A stretch of 64,000 bases of DNA. Source: Luscinia megarhynchos (taxonomy: Eukaryota > Chordata > Aves > Passeriformes > Turdidae). Below are positions 11,718 through 24,318 of the stretch, piece by piece. Each line of letters starts with the position of its first letter. Position 1 is the stretch's first letter. Location: assembly GCA_034336665.1 (NCBI GenBank), contig CM067576.1:15739385-15803384 (forward strand), written 5' to 3'. Under the pieces are notes generated by a model that saw only the letters and a program-made list of their open reading frames with translations, ran no database searches and had not been told where the DNA came from. A program made the translations under genes and the position numbers.

Positions 11718-11972
11718 CTGGCGCTGGTGCTCTACGGGGCGTCGCGCTGGGCGCCGCGGGCGGCCGTGCTCTCGGCGCCCGGGCCCACGACGCTCGTGTG
11801 CGCCAGCGAAGTGGGCAGCTGGTCGTACTCGCAGCGCCACAGCCGCAGCCTGTGCGTGGCGGACGGCGCGGCCAAGAGCGACCTCATGGTTTTCAGCCCC
11901 AACTTCCCTCCGCCGCCGCCCGGCCCCGCGCCCAAGGACACGCAGCCGGAGCCCTCCGCTCTCCTCGACACG
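11718..11972 (+). CDS. PCDHA: Protocadherin alpha variable exon V2, 3' fragment
   Basis: Only the last 85 codons are present, because the rest is in the assembly gap. They cover the end of the membrane span (LALVLYGASR), the tail with GSWSYSQRHSRSL and SDLMVFSPNFPPPPPG, and the end ALLDT. The donor ACG|GTCAGT follows 11972, phase 0. The coding text matches V4, and so does the intronic text after the donor (GTGCCGCTGCCTTGCT...), so V2 and V4 are partners in the ~14.85 kb duplication. Whether the hidden part is intact cannot be judged. Confidence 0.85.
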
Positions 11973-14830
11973 GTCAGTGCCGCTGCCTTGCTCATCTCTT
12001 CCCCTCTCATCCTCTGCCTCTTTTCTCCTCTGCTCGTTCTCTCCCGCCCCCTGCCTAGTTCTTCCTTGTAACAAGGCTCCACCCTCGCAGTCTGAGGGCA
12101 GCGATTGTTTAAGGGTGTTAAAGGGACATTTCCATCTTCAGCCTTGTCCTCGCCTGATTTTGCAATTTCTATGATATGGACGCAGGAATAAGGTATCATG
12201 GCACTGCAGAGCACTCATCATCCTCAGGTGAGCGTTGCTGCGTTGGACAGAGTTATATCCTAGGATGAAATCCCTGCCTGTTTTAGTGAGAGGTTACAGC
12301 TTTGCAGGCAACTTTCTTACTTCATTGCATGTAGTGTTTCCGTGTGAACGTGGTGCAGGAATACAAAACACGTTGTGGTGGTATCAGTCCCCCAATCACT
12401 TTGATTATTGTGGAAAACTATCCTCCTTCATTTTCCTTGCAAGATACATGACACAAACTTTCGATTGGCACTTCAAAATTTTGGCTGCCTCTGAAATCAA
12501 CAGTTGTGCATTTAGGTTCTGTCATCAGACTCATTAAGAAAGTAGGAAAGGCAGCATGGGCTTTTACTGTCATCCTGTTTCCTTGCATAATTTTTCCTTC
12601 TTTTACAAGAATGAAACTTTAGCATGTTTATTAAAATGATTGTGGCAGTGGCAGAGCAAGGCACAGATTTTTTTTATTTTTATGTGTCCTTGAGGAAATG
12701 AAAGAGTTTCCCAGGGAAGGTGGGATTAATTGGGAAGGCCATGGGCCATGCCTTAAGACAAAAATGGATGGTGATGTGATTGTCTAGAGAACTCACTAAC
12801 GAAGGATATTTACGGCAAATGAACGATACCTAGAGAAATCTGTGAGGCAGGAGGTGCACTCAGTGCTTCTGCCTGGGGTCCTTGGCAAGGCTCTGAGCTT
12901 CTGGAGTTGGAGGCTTTGTGGACCTTGGGATGCTGTGTGGTGTTGGTGGCCACAAATTCCTTTGGGGTGGTGAAGATCTCCCTCTAGAGGAATTAATTTG
13001 TGCTGATACATCATTACTGTACAAAATATGTTGATAAGAAGAAACGCAATGCTGAATATTTGATGTAGTAGTTTGTAGTAGCTTGATTAACTACTTCCCC
13101 CTTATTTTGAGAAAGGCATATTGGGAGGGTAGAACTTCAGCTTGCTGGAGTTCCTGTGCAGGGATGCACACCTATAGCAGCTTCCTCATCCCTTGGTTTT
13201 GAGATGGTGGCTCCTTTCTCCTTGTCAATTGGGATTTACAAGAAGATGTGACGAGGAGGAGGAAGGTATAATCTGTGTGTGCCACATTTCTCCAACCTGA
13301 GCACTTGCAGTATCAGCTTCAGTAGAAATGGGATGTCCCTTTGTCATGCTTAACCCTGATACCTGCACAACCACTGAAACATTCCAGAGCAGCCCAGCTC
13401 TGATATTATCGTAGAAATTCTCACTCACAATTGATATTGTGACTGCACTTGTGCTTCAGCATTTCGTGTGGTTCTCTCAAAACAAAATCAGTCTGGATCA
13501 TGATCAGAGCTGTCACTCTGATCACAGAGTTTTATGCATCTCTCATGTGTAATTCTGTGGTGAGAACACACCAGTAACATTTGAGATTGCTGAAAAAGCA
13601 TAGAACATTGAGGGGGAATTTTAGGGAGCCTGATAGAAATTCTGTGGTTTTGCATCCCTTCATAAGTTATTTGTACGAATTGTGAGGAAGGTGTGGATGG
13701 GCAAAGGCCTGGATCGTGCTCTGAGTGGGTTTTATTGCTGGGCCAAGCTGTGGTGGTGGGGCAGTTTGGCTGCTGCAGCTGCAATTCTCCGAGTGGCATG
13801 GAGTATTGCTTGGGCCCTCTGCCATGGGGAGGGTGACTTGGAGTGGAGAAGTTTCTTTTCTGAGGAAATGGAGATGCTGTGTAGCATAAGCGCTGTCATT
13901 GGGGAAGAAAGCTCCAGCTGCTCAGATGGAGATTCATTTCCCAGAGTTTGGGATTGAGGATTCCACTGGAAACCCTTGTGAAGACACCAGTCCCTTGAGG
14001 TTGTTCTTTCTCAGATCCTCTTAGGTCCCTCTGAAGTCCTATGTGTCCTTGGTATTGTCCATGCACTTCCCACCCGATGTGAGGTCATCTACAATACACA
14101 ACTTGGAGCACTTCCTTTTGAAAGTACAAAGTTCGTGTAACAGGAGCATTTCCAAGGATCAGTCTTGCTTGCTTGGCCTTTTTGAAGCTCTCCTTGTTTG
14201 CATTTCTGCTCTTGTCTTGGTAGGGAGTGGGAAAAGTTCTGTCCATAATCAAGAAATTGCCAGACCTGGAATTTTGATATGGTGGAATGGGATCTTCTAG
14301 TTTTCTTCTCTCCTTTTACCAAAAACTTCAATCTTTTAAATTTTTTTCTTCTTTTGCATTGGAAATGTGTTGTTAACCGTGGATGAAATGCAGATTGCTG
14401 AATTTTGGCAGCTGTCAGGTAGCAGAGTTTCCAGCTGTTGAACAGTATGAGGGATTGATTTTCCAGTCTTCTCTAATTTGTGGTTGGCATTGGCAGAATG
14501 TCCTTAGATTTGCAATGTCTCTCCAACCTCACATATAATAAAAGTGCATGAAGAAGCATTGTGCTCTGTTCAGTGATTTAGAGGCTTTTGCAGAGTGTGG
14601 GTCATTTGACCCCATTCATCTTCTCCAGAATTCTCTGATAACATTAAAAGAAAATACGCTTCAGAAACAATTATCTCCCTTGAAAGTAAATCTTTTCTGA
14701 AGAAGGAGCCAGGGGTGCTTGAGGTAAGTTGCTGTTACCTAAAGATGAGTCTGAAAGACAGTTGTACCATTATATGTATGTCTTTGGTCATGGATTCTTC
14801 ATTTTGGATTGACCAAATGTGCCTGGTTTT

Positions 14831-14892
14831 GGAGTTGGACTGGATGATCCTTATGGGTTCAAGCCTTCCAGTTTGAGAAGTTCTGTGATTCC
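14831..14892 (+). mobile_element. CR1 LINE 3' fragment
   Basis: GGAGTTGGACTGGATGATCC followed by text ending in TTCTGTGATTCC resembles the 3' end of avian CR1 retroposons (TTGGACTNGATGATC... ending in ATTCTGTG repeats). The same fragment sits at the equivalent place in unit II copy 2 (29672-29733), so it was inserted before the block duplicated. Confidence 0.7.
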
Positions 14893-15944
14893 TTTACTGG
14901 ATCAGCAGAGCACCACTGCCTCCTCTCATTTCTGTCTTCTTTGTCCCAACACAGTATGAGCAAATAACAGAAGCAGGGATGCAGGAGGGACCCTAAAACA
15001 TTTCTCAGAGTGGATATGTTGGGAGTCGGGGGTGTGTTCCCAGAGCAAACGACACAGATAAAATGACATTGTTGCCTTGACCCTGTGGATCAGGCTACAC
15101 AGAGGCATTTCATGGGGACTAATGGCCTGGGGCTGGACATTCTCGCTGTGTGTTTCTGCCTGTGCTGGCCTGTGTGGAATATGAAGGCAGAAATTTCCAT
15201 TCATCATGCAGGTGGCAAATGATGCCTGAAGAATAGTTCTTCATCGAGGTATATGAAGAGTGTTTGGAGCTGTGGTTGTTCTGTATTATTTCAGAGTTAA
15301 GGGAGGATTCGTGTGCTGGGCCGTGGTGTGTTTGAATCCCTGAAGAAAAGATTGCCGTGGATTGTCTGTGCTTAGTGAAGTCTGTTTGCACTAATGTGCA
15401 AGTACCAAGGGTTTTGGCCTGTGTTTCAGAGGGCTGTGAATTCTCTCCCTGGAGAAGATGGTGCCTGAAGAGTGTGGTTTCCGTGCAGAAGGTGAGGTGA
15501 AAGAGTGCTCTGTCAGCCTGGCATAGGCTTGAGGTGAGCAGGAAGTTTGTTCCTTGAGTGGAGAGAATAAAGACGACAGGAGGGAAGAACGGGAACAATT
15601 CCCCACGGCATGTTCGTGCTTCATGGGGACGGTGAGGTAATCATGTGGAACAATACATTGATTAATGAGACAAAGAAGAAGCAAAGAGACAAGACGAGAG
15701 GAGAGTGTGTGTGCGTTAGGACAGTGAAGAGAAGAAATGATTCCAGGAAGGATTCCAGAAAGGAAGGACGAGTTTCCTGGTATGCCACATATGCTCTCAC
15801 TGTAGAAAGAAGGGAGGAAAGCAAGAAAGAAGGACATAAGAGGAGCGAGAGAAGGGAAACACAGAAGATGCTATGAAGGAGCTAATTAAGAATGGAAGAT
15901 GATAAAGGAGAAAGAAAAAAACAGGAAAAAGATACGCAACGATC

Positions 15945-15953
15945 TTACCTGTA
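15945..15953 (-). promoter_or_regulatory. Minus-strand consensus splice donor upstream of V3
   Basis: On the minus strand the text is CAG|GTAAGAT, an almost ideal 5' splice site, about 520 bases upstream of the V3 ATG and next to a conserved CGCTGGGTGAAGCTGGTTCT segment. Identical site upstream of V5; similar sites before V1, V4 and V6. Confidence 0.4.
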
Positions 15954-16247
15954 ATCGCTGGGTGAAGCTGGTTCTCAAGAGCCTCCTTTTAGATGAGAAT
16001 ATTCTGTGTTCCATCACTAATGCCAGGTAAGTCGAGTTCGTTGATACGGCTTGTTTGTTCTGCTGTCTGGACCCGGAGACTTCTGTCGAGTTACCAGAAG
16101 GCATAAAGGTGAGGGGAAAAAAGAAAAAAATCGAGAGCAGAATAAAATGAAAAACAAGCGCGGTTGGAAGAGAAAGCAACCGACATGGCCATGCCGGAGC
16201 GGAAACAGAGGCGATGTGGCGGAGCGTGCGAGGGCGGCGGAGCAGCG

Positions 16248-16267
16248 CACGGTGTCGCTGCAGGCTC
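16248..16267 (+). promoter_or_regulatory. Candidate Pcdh promoter CSE, V3
   Basis: Same 20 bases (CGCT core) as at 4687-4706, 200-219 bases before the V3 ATG. Proposed from position and core match to the mammalian clustered Pcdh promoter element. Confidence 0.4.
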
Positions 16268-16466
16268 AGGAACGGCGTGTGGGCGGCTCCGCCCCGGTGC
16301 GGCGGAGAGCCCGGCTGTGAGCGCGGGGGGGCGGCGCGGGCCGGGCAGCAGAGCCGCTGCTCAGCTCCGGGCGGCGGCGGGGAGCCGTGCGGGGAGCCGT
16401 GCGGGGCCCGGGCCGGGGCCGGCAGGCACAGGCAGAGCGGCGGAGGCGAGAGCAGCGGCGGCAGGG

Positions 16467-18972
16467 ATGGAGGAGCGCTGCTGTGCTGCGCTGCTGCGGC
16501 TGCTGGTGCTGCAGGCGGCCTGGGCGCTGGCGGGCGGGCAGGTGCGCTACTCGGTGCCGGAGGAAGCCAAGGCCGGCACGGTGGTGGGCCGTCTGGCGCA
16601 GGACCTGGGCCTGGAGGCGGGCGAGGCGGAGGCGCGGCGGCTGCGGCTGGTGGCGCAGGGCCGGCGGGCGAGCGTGGAGGTGAGCGGGGCGAGCGGCGCG
16701 CTGCTGGTGAGCTCGCGGCTCGACCGCGAGGAGCTGTGCGGCAAGAGCGCGCCGTGCGCGCTGCGCCTGGAGGTGCTGCTGGAGCGGCCGCTGCGCGTCT
16801 TCCATGTGCAGCTCGAGGTCACCGACATCAACGACAATGCCCCCGTCTTCCCCGCCGCCCGCAAAAACCTCAGCATCGCGGAATTGACCACTCAGCCGGG
16901 GTCTCGTTTCCCGCTGGAGGGCGCGTCGGATGCGGATATCGGAGCGAACGCGCAGCTCTCCTACACACTCAGCCCCAGCGAGCATTTTAACTTGGAAGTC
17001 AAATCCAAAGACGAAAATAAAATGTCTGTAGTTCTGATACTCACGAAATCTCTGGACCGCGAGACGATTCCCGTGCACCGGTTGGTGCTGACAGCGAGTG
17101 ACGGGGGCCGGCCGTCTCTGACGGGCACCATGGAGCTGGTGATCTCGGTGCTGGATGCGAACGACAACGCGCCCCAGTTCAACCAGTCGGTGTATAAAGT
17201 GCAGCTGCCGGAAAATGCTACCGTGGGGACGCTTGTGGCGCAAGTGAATGCAACGGATGCGGACGAAGGGAAGCAAATCAGGAAATATGTCATATAGCAT
17301 CTTGACGTTCGATTTCCTATCGGTAACTAAAGGACTCTTTCATCATTGACGCAAAGACTGGCGGGATCAGGCTGACGGGGTGCTCTGGACTTTCGAAGAC
17401 GTTCAGTTTACATGAATTGCAAATCGAAGCGAGAGATAAAGGATCACCCCCGCTGTCGGGTCACTGCAGCGTGGAATTGCAGGTGCTGGACGTGAACGAC
17501 AACGCGCCGGAGGTGCGGGTGACGTCGCTGTCGGTGCCGGTGCCGGAGGACGCGTCGGTGGGGACGGTGGTGGCCCTGCTGAGCGTGTCGGACCGAGACT
17601 CGGGGGCGAACGGGCGCGTGCGCTGCTGGGTGTGGCCGGCGCTGCCGTTCGGGCTGGAGGCGACGTTCGCGGGCTCGTACTCGCTGGTGCTGCGCGAGGC
17701 GCTGGACCGGGAGCGGGTGTCGGAGTACGAGGTGGAGGTGCGTGCGGAGGACGGCGGGGCGCCGGCGCTGCGCGCCAGCCGCGGGCTGCGGCTGCCGGTG
17801 TCGGACGTGAACGACAACGCGCCCGCGTTCTCGCAGGCCGTGTACACGGTGCTGGCGCGGGAGAACAACGCGGCGGGCGCGGAGCTGGCGCGGCTGTGGG
17901 CGCGGGACCCGGACGAGGCGGGCAACGGGCGCGTCAGCTACTCGCTGTGGGAGGGCGGCGCGGGCGGCGGCGGGGCCGCGCCTGGGAGCGGCTGGCGTGC
18001 GGCGTCGAGCTACGTGGCGCTGGACGCGGAGAGCGGGCGCCTGTGGGCGCTGCAGCCCTTGGACTACGAGCAGCTGCAGGTGCTGCAGTTCGAGGTGCGC
18101 GCGGTGGACGCGGAGAGCCGCCGCTCTGCGGCAACGCCACGGTGCAGCTCTTCGTGCTGGACGAGAACGACAACGCGCCGGCGCTGCTGCCGCCCGCGGG
18201 CTCGGCGGCGGAGGCGGGCGCCGTGGCGGCCGAGGCAGCGGCGGCGGCATCGGCGGCGGGGCCGGGCTCGGGCTCGGGCACGCTGTGGGCGTGGGCGGCG
18301 TGGGGGGCGCCGGCGGGCCAGGTGCTGGCCAAGATCCGCGCCGTGGACGCCGACTCGGGCTACAACGCGTGGCTGCGCTACGAGCTGCGGGAGCCGCGCG
18401 GCAAGGGCCCGTTCCGCGTGGGGCTCTACAGCGGCGAGGTGAGCACGGCGCGCCCGCTCGACGAGGCGGACGGCCCTCGCCACACGCTGCTCATCGTCGT
18501 GCGCGACCACGGCGAGCCGGCGCGCTCGGCCACGGCCACGCTCAGCGTCTCGCTGCTCGAGGCCGCCGAGGCGGCGCTGGCCGCGGCCGCGGGATCCTCG
18601 GCGGCGGCGTCAGGCTCGCGCTCGGCGGCGGCCGTGGAGCTCGGCGCCGCTGCGGCCAGCGCGGCCACCAACGTGTGGCTGGTGGTGGCCATCTGCGCCG
18701 TGTCCAGCCTCTTCCTGCTGGCGCTGGTGCTCTACGGGGCGTCGCGCTGGGCGCCGCGGGCGGCCGTGCTCTCGGCGCCCGGGCCCACGACGCTCGTGTG
18801 CGCCAGCGAAGTGGGCAGCTGGTCGTACTCGCAGCGCCACAGCCGCAGCCTGTGCGTGGCGGACGGCGCGGCCAAGAGCGACCTCATGGTTTTCAGCCCC
18901 AACTTCCCTCCGCAGCCGCCCGGCCCCGCGCCCAAGGACACGCAGCCGGAGCCCTCTGCTCTCCTCGACACG
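16467..18972 (+). pseudogene. PCDHA: Protocadherin alpha variable exon V3 (multiply frameshifted)
   Basis: Starts normally (signal peptide, EC1 and EC2, reading SEHFNLEVKSKDENKM in the variable patch) and is closest to V5 in EC2/EC3. Between 17258 and 17459 it differs from V5 by many scattered one- and few-base indels, net +11, which destroy EC3; the first frame stops at 17297. The frame reopens at 17417 and breaks again at about 18111-18114, where one G is missing (GACGCGGAG against GACGCGGGAG). After that, the end of EC5, EC6, membrane span and tail are open to the donor ACG|GTCAGT after 18972. The polyalanine run is 5 residues against 8 in the other copies, and the tail reads FPPQPPG. The damage is concentrated in one 200-base stretch between otherwise perfect flanks, so poor base calling is a serious alternative to a true pseudogene. 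Confidence 0.75.
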
Positions 18973-21900
18973 GTCAGTGCTCCTTCCTTCCTTCCCTGTC
19001 CTGCTGTTTCTCATCCGCCCTTGGTTGGTGCTGTTTGAAGGCGGGCTCAACTCCCACGGCTTAGGGACGCTGGATACTTAGCCGATGCTTAGGGATCGCA
19101 ATGACACCTTTGCATCTGTCACCGCCTCCTTGCCCTTGCCCCCGGCTCTTTTTGAGGGGGGTCCAGAATGTGGATATGGCAGCGCCTTCGAGCAGTTAGT
19201 GTAGGCAGCAGAGGTTTGGTGCTGTCAATGGGAGTTGTTTTTCTCTAGAATTAAATTACTGTCCTGTGCGGAAACTGATGCCCATAGGTGTGAGATTTGC
19301 AGGCAACAAGGGGGTTCTGGTGCTGATGTGTAGCATTTCCGCCTGCGTTTATGGGAGGAGTTCAAGACAGCTAGGCTGTGGTGATGACAGTCTCGCAGGC
19401 ACTCTGTACCACCTCACTGCCTTTACTGGCTCTTTACCGTGCTGTTAGTCCTTTGTCTTTTTATCTAAAACTCCCCTCCTGCTCTTTAATTGTGGTCATG
19501 TGAAGATATGATGGAAGATGAATAGTGGATATACAAGGACAAAAGTTCCCTGCTATGAGACTCATTTGGAAAATCTGTTGTCATGGCAAAGATTTCTTAT
19601 GATCTTCCCATGACCTTCTTGTAAGTATCATTTTGTTTTCATTAGTAGTATAAAGTATTTAGGGAAAAGAATGTGTGCTTCAAAAGGGAAATTCATTCGT
19701 TGTTTCCCTGCTGCCGACATTCCTGATGATTTGGATTTCTGACCTGAAACCTAGTGTGATTTACATTGTCCTTTTTTGATGTTGTTTCAAAAGTTGCATT
19801 TTCACATCAATGATCAAGACTTCAAAGGGGTTTAAAGTGGGAATCTACACTTCTGTAATGTACAAACAAACAAATAGTCCCCACCCAAAACCAAAGAATC
19901 ACCTTTCCCCATCAATTCTCAAAGAATATTCTTCTACACAGGCAGAGTCATGTGTTAGAGAAGTGTTCTCGCCACAATTTTGGTTCTTCTCTAGGAGCAC
20001 AAAATCAATGCCATTGCTGTTTAGATGTTCCAACATCACCTTTGGAAATAGTATTCCCTTTGAGAAGCATTAGAACACATGAGGTGTCAGCAGCAGAGAA
20101 ATCATCTGCCATACACTGTGTTGATGATACCATCTGTGGATTTTTATGGTGTGTCACTGCTGGGAAGGATAACCAATAATCACATTGAACCTTGGGATAG
20201 GAAAGATAATTTTCATCAGTTGTATAGAGTAGTGCCTGGCCCTTATCTGATGGGAGGGGTAACCACGTGCAGAGGAAATTCTTGTGTGGGGAAACTGAAA
20301 ATCCTTGGGGAGGCCATGGATCATGTCATAAGAAAATATCATGAGGTTATATATTTGTCTTTAGAATACATCTCAGAGTAGGGCAGGGAAGGACTTGTAC
20401 AGGAAAGGGTGAGACAGGATGGGAAAAGAGTATTCTTGCTGAGGATGCTTTCCTAGGTGCTAAGGGTCTGGAGAGGGAGGCCTTCCTGATAATGAGACAC
20501 TGTTTCACAGTAAAACCTCCAAAATGTCCTTTGCAGTTATGAGTCTCTCCACCAGAGACTGTCTCTTCTGCTGCTGCCTGCCCGATGCAGGCCGTGTGTT
20601 GGTAAGGGCTGGTGAGACGGAGAGTGCTGAATGTTGTCTGATGAAACAACTTTTTTATGTTCAAGGTTTCAAGGTGTTGTGCGAGGGGAACGCTTGAAAT
20701 TGCTGTCCTTGTCCTTGAGTGCCTGACAGGTGCTGAAGGATATCAACAGCACCTTTGCATGTGCCGTGGGTGGGAAATCAATGTAGTATGGGCTCTTGGA
20801 TTAGTTTGGATGTGTGGATGAGGTTTGGTGGTCTGAGTGTGTGGTTCTCCCTTTGAGTGAAATCATTGCCCATTGCCATGAGAAATGTCCAGTGTTGTCG
20901 GGTTTGCAGACAATTATTTGATTTTTGCTTTCTACTGTGTAGAGTTTCCACCCGAGGTTGCTTGAAGGCGTGCAAGGACACTCAGGCTGCTGTGGTCACT
21001 GTCCCCCAGGCACCTCATACCACTTTATTTCCTATTCTGTCTGCCCACTTTGTAATATTAGTCTTGATTTTTTTTTAAATCTTTGTCCTTTCTTTTCCCT
21101 GTGCAAGGAATTTGATGCAAGATGGACTAGAACTTCAAGAATAAACTTCCCATTTTGGTTTCTTCAATGGCGTCAGAAAGAAAATAGGGGGAACAGTAGG
21201 AACATTTGCTATGTTCATTTTTTGAGCTATCTTCTTGCTTTGCTTAGTAACATAAGGTTTCAGGCAGAGGAATATGCCTCGAGCTAAGTGTTACAAAGGG
21301 GCAATTTCTTTTTCTGCTGCCCATGTTCCTCTGGTTGAAAATTTGTGTTGCTGACCTGAGAAGTATCTTGAAAAACACTGGCCTGTTGGATGGCATTGCA
21401 AAATTTCCATGGAGTGCCACATTGTTTTTAAAAGGTACTGAGGGTTCAGGACAGGCCAGAAAGCGCAAACCCAACTGTTGGTTATTAAACACTGCTAAAA
21501 GGTGTCTCCTCCCTCTGGGACTCAACAGCCCCAGGTAATTTCCTCTAGTTTTAACCTGCAATGGTGGCCACACTAACAGTGGGATATTGTCTTGTTGTCA
21601 CTGTGTTGAGATATGTGTATGTGCACGTGAAACTCTGCACAGCAGCACAGCCCTGGTGTTCTGTGTTAGAAGCTCTCCCAGCCATCTGATATCACTGTTG
21701 CTGTTGTGTATGGGCATTTGGGGTGGCTCTCTTGAATAATAAAACCCACGTAGAGTGGGATTAGACCTCACAGCTCTCATCACAGAATCTCAAAGGACTC
21801 GAATTTACAATTTCATGTACAACTCGGTTGTATTTCCCTATGAGATTGCTGAATAGCAAAAGGATTCTGGGTGAAGTTCAAACAGCAGCACGAAAGTCTC

Positions 21901-24060
21901 TTTGCTAGACAGTGGGTGGCTGTGCAGGTCTCTTTAAACTCATAGTGCTGATCATGGGGGATGATAAGGAAATGCAAAGCCTGGGTCATGCTCAGAGTGG
22001 GGTTTACAGCTGGAGCTTGATGTTATGGTGGAGCAGTGTCTGAGTATTCTGGCAGTGGTCCTGCAAGTGGCACTGAGTAGCATCTGGAAATGCATCACAG
22101 GGAGAGTGACTATGAGTAGAGAACGGTCTTCAGTGATGGCAATGGAGATCCTGGGTAGACTATGGTCTGCATCACTGGGCAAAAAGTCAAGAACATTTCC
22201 TTAGATGTGGAGATGCCATTTCCCATGGCACGAGATGCAGATCTTCTGTAGAAGATCTCTGGAAGTGTCCCAGCAGACAATGCTGCTTGCCCAGGATGCT
22301 GCCAGGACCTCCAGAAGTTCTGCATATCTTATGGTGCTGTTGTTCTTCATGGTATTGCTGTTTGAACATATCTGGCATGCTTGTCTTCAATTAGTTGCTG
22401 TGGATTTGGAATGTTGTTGCACAAAGAGAAGCTTTTCGAAATGTGGATGATGCTGCTGAAGCACTTCTGAACCTCTCCTTGGTTACCTCTGCCCTGGGAA
22501 TGGAAAAGAAGGGGAAGAGTGGGATGTTCAGGGATTCTTTCTCTCTTTTCTCTGACCCTGCCCATCCCTGTGTTTTGTTTTATTTCTTTCACATATGCAT
22601 GGTGGTGGTAAGAGTGGATAAGATGCAGACTGCTGAATGTTGACAGCTGTCAGGTGTCAGGTATTTGGGCCATTTCCCACCACTGTAGATCGTGTCTACT
22701 GTGCTCTACTGAGCTAAGTTTCACATTGAGAGAATGCCTTTAGCTTTCAAGCGCTCTTCCTTGCTTCTCCTGTGGATAGAAGTGCATAAGTCACACTGTG
22801 CCCTGTCCAGTTTCTGCGGAAAAAGCAGAAATTTTTGTTTCTGTTGAGCTTGCCCAGAAAAATGGATAATGTTAACTGAAAATCTAATTTAAAATCAATA
22901 CTCGTGTTCTCAAAGGTTGCATTTTCTGAAGAGCAAATCAATGATTCTACAGGTAAGTCACTCGCACATAAAGTGGATGAATCTGAAAGATAGCTGTACT
23001 TTTACTCCTTTTCAATTTGGATTGACCAAATATTGACACTCTTGAATGAGCACAGCACCAGCGTCTGCACTTGTTCTTTTCCTGCTGCTTCCAGGCACAG
23101 CCTGAGTTTGTGACAGCCAGAAGGGATGGAGAAAGGAGCACAGTCCATTTGTGGAGTTGCTGTGTTGGAAGTCAAGGGCATGTTCTCAGTGAAAATGTCG
23201 TGGTGTTACCTTCATGGCTTCAGTCTGGCTGCGTGTCAGGCTGGTGGTGCCCATGGAACTGAGGCATTTGCTGAGGACTCCTGCCCATGGATACCGAGGT
23301 TCTTGATGTGTTTTTGTGACAGTGCATGCCTGCCGGAAAGGGAAAGCAAAAGCTTGACATTCTTTAAACAAGTGGAGGATGAGGCAGAGGAACAGCTCTT
23401 CACTGAGATACAGGAAGAGCAGTTGGAAGCTGTGGTTGCTTTTTCAGTATTCCGGGAGGATTTTTTGTAGTAGCCATATATGCACAACTCTATGTGGGCT
23501 CGATTGTCGTGAATTCTGTTCTTATGTAGGAGAGCTCCTCTCTGCCATATGATGCTATGTGCACAGAAAGGAGGAAAAGGAGAAGTGGAAATAGAAATAA
23601 TAGGGAAGGACGAAAGGACGAATGAGTTTACTGGCGTGACTCAATTGGTACCGCTGTACACAGAAAAAGAGGAAGTAAGAAAGGGGAACAAAAAAGGAAT
23701 GAGATAAGAGAAAGAAAAGCATGAAGGAATTACTATAAAGGTGAAAAATGGCAACGAGAATGAAGAAAATACCAGCAGAGGAGATCAGAAGTACTCACTG
23801 ACCTTACCTCTAATGGCTGGGCGGAGCTGGTTCCCAACAACCTCTGCCTCGGTTGGAATACACCGCGGTGTGACCCTAATGCTACGGAAGAAGTGTTGGA
23901 GGATGCCTCCGGTTTCTTTTCATTTCGATGCCGGAAGAGACTTGCGAGCTACCAGGAAGACGAAGGACGAGAGCAAAGAAAATAAAAAGAATAACAAAAT
24001 GAAAGACATTCAGGATCGGAAGACCCGCATTGAAGAGATGCTCATCTCGGACCAGATGCT
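18973..24060. repeat. Intergenic tandem unit I, copy 3 (V3 to V4)
   Basis: Paralogous to 1-4650 and 7409-11617, and the fullest copy. The text just after the V3 donor matches that after V1. The conserved core is at 22020-22490, with the inverted repeat AGATCTTCTGTAGAAGATCT at 22239-22258. A polypurine stretch lies at about 23570-23790, before the V4 promoter. No gene, RNA gene or recognisable transposon seen. Confidence 0.85.
23802..23810 (-). promoter_or_regulatory. Minus-strand consensus splice donor upstream of V4
   Basis: GAG|GTAAGG on the minus strand, about 510 bases upstream of the V4 ATG, as before V1. Use as a splice site is inference. Confidence 0.4.
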
Positions 24061-24099
24061 CGGCCGCAATTGCGAGGAGTGTAAAGCGGCGGAGCAGCG

Positions 24100-24119
24100 C
24101 ACGGTGTCGCTGCAGGCTC
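24100..24119 (+). promoter_or_regulatory. Candidate Pcdh promoter CSE, V4
   Basis: CACGGTGTCGCTGCAGGCTC, 200-219 bases before the V4 ATG, same as in V1, V3 and V5. Proposed from the CGCT core and position. Confidence 0.4.
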
Positions 24120-24318
24120 AGGAACGGCGTGTGGGCGGCTCCGCCCCGGTGCGGCGGAGAGCCCGGCTGTGAGCGCGGGGGGGCGGCGCGGGCCGGGCAG
24201 CAGAGCCGCTGCTCAGCTCCGGGCGGCGGCGGGGAGCCGTGCGGGGAGCCGTGCGGGGCCCGGGCCGGGGCCGGCAGGCACAGGCAGAGCGGCGGAGGCG
24301 AGAGCAGCGGCGGCAGGG

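Larger units (their letters stand above)
11973..16200. repeat. Intergenic tandem unit II, copy 1 (V2 to V3)
   Basis: Nearly identical, base for base with scattered substitutions and small indels, to 26824-31050, at an offset of about 14.85 kb. It is more distantly related to unit I (for example 15230-15305 against 23393-23460). It contains a CR1 tail at 14831-14892 and a polypurine stretch at 15660-15930 just before the V3 promoter. Short ORFs here are duplicated only because the DNA is; no gene recognised. Confidence 0.9.
23741..24172 (+). other. Upstream ORF (143 codons) in the V4 leader
   Basis: Counterpart of the ORF at 4325-4759. It begins MKNGNENEENTSRGDQKYS, contains LPLMAGRSWFPTTSA, and ends with the same RRVGGSAPVRRRARL 146 bases before the V4 ATG. 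The frame is kept over a divergent middle part. Translation is unproven. Confidence 0.25.
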
